Source: JANXQE01 sp035294005
GTDB taxonomy: Bacteria; Verrucomicrobiota; Verrucomicrobiia; Limisphaerales; UBA8199
Reading direction: 5' to 3'
DNA: 6,999 nucleotides
Assembly: GCA_035294005.1 (NCBI GenBank)
Contig: DATGLT010000023.1
Span: 1 to 6,999, forward strand
A program made the position numbers and the translations under genes. The notes under the pieces are model-generated. The model was not told the DNA's origin and made no database searches. It worked only from the letters and a program-made list of their open reading frames with translations. Positions 6,460-6,999 of this stretch are shown here, piece by piece; position 1 is the first letter of the stretch; every line of letters starts with the position of its first letter.

Positions 6460-6549
6460 GTCCAACGGTCCGCAGCAGCGGCCCCGCGCCACTGGCGTGA
6501 TATGTAAACAGGGCGGACTTGCGGGGTCCGCTGCCTGCGGTGGTTAACG
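6460..6549 (-). repeat. attC recombination site
   Basis: Minus strand: R'' CGTTAAC (6549-6543, 5/7, containing the stop codon of the upstream gene), spacer CA, L'' CCGCAGGC, then AGCGG and CCCCGC arms, middle, GCGGGG, CCGCT, L' GCTGCGG, spacer ACC, R' GTTGGAC (6466-6460, 7/7). About 18 base pairs form with single-base bulges. L'' again has one extra G relative to L'. The 90-base length is typical. The middle also holds a second possible hairpin, GCGGAC/GTCCGC (6513-6518 and 6526-6531). Confidence 0.6.
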
Positions 6550-6891
6550 GCTACGGCTTGCATAAGTTGCAGGCTCATCGCCGACAAGCGACCCCCCGAA
6601 CAATGCCAATTCGAATGGCCCCTCCAAGCCTTTGAGGCGCTCAGCAGGAATCTTGGCGCGCGAAATTCTCTCGACCGCAAGGCGAGTGTGCTGGAGCACA
6701 GCGTCACGCAATTCCCTGCCGGTCATCGCCGATGCTTGCCAGGCCCCCCACCAACGCGGACGCCGGAATAGCAGTGAATCCAGACTCGTTTTCAGCAGCT
6801 CCAATTCGTGCGAGGTAAATGTCATCCCTGATTGGCTAAGAGCAGAAACTAGTGCTTCTACTTTCGGTGCCAGGAATGCGCTCTTATTCAT
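6544..6891 (-). CDS. Cassette gene: small soluble helical protein of unknown function
   Basis: A 115-residue protein that I do not recognise. ATG 6891 was preferred over TTG 6903 because it is an ATG and lies 13 bases after the likely R' box of the candidate attC upstream; there is no strong Shine-Dalgarno sequence. The sequence is mostly helical and amphipathic: KSAFLAPKVEALVSALSQSG, HELELLKTSLDSLLFRR, a tryptophan-rich turn (PRWWGAWQ, residues 45-52), GRELRDAVLQHTRLAVERISR and ERLKGLEGPFELALFGG. It has no signal peptide or membrane segment, so it is probably cytoplasmic. The TAA stop lies inside the R'' box of the next attC site. Codon use looks like real coding sequence. Could be a regulatory or toxin/antitoxin-type cassette protein, but no motif supports that. 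Confidence 0.65.
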   Translation of the reverse strand: MNKSAFLAPKVEALVSALSQSGMTFTSHELELLKTSLDSLLFRRPRWWGAWQASAMTGRELRDAVLQHTRLAVERISRAKIPAERLKGLEGPFELALFGGSLVGDEPATYASRSR

Positions 6892-6904
6892 GGGTCGCGT
6901 CAAC

Positions 6905-6997
6905 CGCTAACGCTTCGGGTAAACGACCCCGCGCCATTTGGTTCCCGAATGCAACCGCGGCTTGATCGCGGGGCTCGTTTCAGTCCGATTGTTCGGC
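6905..6997 (-). repeat. Candidate attC site at the window edge
   Basis: Minus strand: R'' GCCGAAC (6997-6991, 6/7), spacer AA, TCGG, a 4-base bulge, then AAACGA-g-CCCCGCG pairing with CGCGGGGTCGTTT, 2 bases, CCGA, spacer AGC, R' GTTAGCG (6911-6905, 5/7). The 13-pair stem with one bulged G (6921-6933 with 6967-6980) is exact. The 2- and 3-base spacers match those of the site at 6460-6549. Inner hairpin CCGCG/CGCGG (6955-6959 and 6967-6971) competes with the main stem. Confidence 0.45.
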
Positions 6998-6999
6998 AT

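Larger units (their letters stand above)
4717..6998 (-). mobile_element. Integron-type gene cassette array without a visible integrase (CALIN-like)
   Basis: Four small minus-strand genes are separated by imperfect palindromes of about 78-126 bases. Two of them (5856-5981 and 6460-6549) match attC architecture well: R''/R' boxes ending in AAC and beginning with GTT, inner L''/L' arms that pair except for one extra G in L'', and a variable middle. Three more (6905-6997, 5266-5372, 4717-4794) are weaker. Genes begin 8-13 bases after R' and end within 9 bases of the next R'', leaving no room for separate promoters; expression would have to come from upstream. Known cassette arrays encode short proteins of unknown function in one orientation, as here. 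No integrase gene or attI is visible; by orientation they would lie beyond base 6999. The array stops about 40 bases from the stop codon of the convergent MFS gene. Confidence 0.6.

Noticed and set aside
6907..6999. Thirty open codons ending at TAG 6907 on the minus strand, as the tail of another gene
   Set aside because: They coincide with the bulged palindrome at 6905-6997, which explains the region better; the peptide is too short to recognise.
1..6999. CRISPR array, rRNA or insertion-sequence transposase
   Set aside because: No regularly spaced identical repeats, rRNA-like sequence or transposase motifs were seen on either strand.

Overview
The window most likely comes from a member of the Verrucomicrobiota, probably a Pedosphaera/Limisphaera-like lineage. 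The evidence is protein style: two secreted proteins end in the '(Y/F)xLxS...W...FFRL' C-terminal module common there, a membrane-anchored protein carries an 'FLGYSN...VAITNQ' core of a type I associate with that phylum, and one gene is a copper monooxygenase joined to a cytochrome-c-like region. The assignment rests on family resemblance from memory, not on a search.

Layout. (1) Bases 2-1102 (+): 3' part of a PHM-type copper monooxygenase with all six expected copper ligands. (2) 1103-1207: short convergent gap with a weak inverted repeat. (3) 1208-3157 (-): large secreted glycine-rich protein with a signal peptide, beta-strand rungs alternating with GGx-rich loops, a beta-rich region and the FRL tail. 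(4) 3158-3285: divergent promoter region. (5) 3286-4677 (+): MFS exporter of the MFS_3/EntS type. (6) 4717-6998 (-): a run of four small genes, all on the minus strand, whose gaps hold imperfect palindromes.

Region 6 is the most interesting part. The palindromes look like integron attC recombination sites. The best one (5856-5981) has perfect R'' (GCCCAAC) and R' (GTTAAGC) boxes, 5- and 6-base spacers, and L''/L' boxes that pair except for one extra G in L''. The next site (6460-6549) has the same extra G. Three weaker candidates lie at 6905-6997, 5266-5372 and 4717-4794. Start codons lie 8-13 bases after the R' boxes and stop codons 4-9 bases before the R'' boxes, or overlapping one. This is gene-cassette architecture. 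No integrase or attI is in the window; if present, they should lie beyond base 6999. The array ends about 40 bases from the stop of the convergent MFS gene.

The cassettes encode, in transcription order, an unknown helical protein (115 aa), a membrane-anchored beta protein (154 aa), a membrane-anchored helical protein with an apparent one-base frameshift, and an odd cassette in which a hairpin-rich repeat runs into the orphan FRL tail of a secreted protein. The genes outside the array show no common pathway with it.
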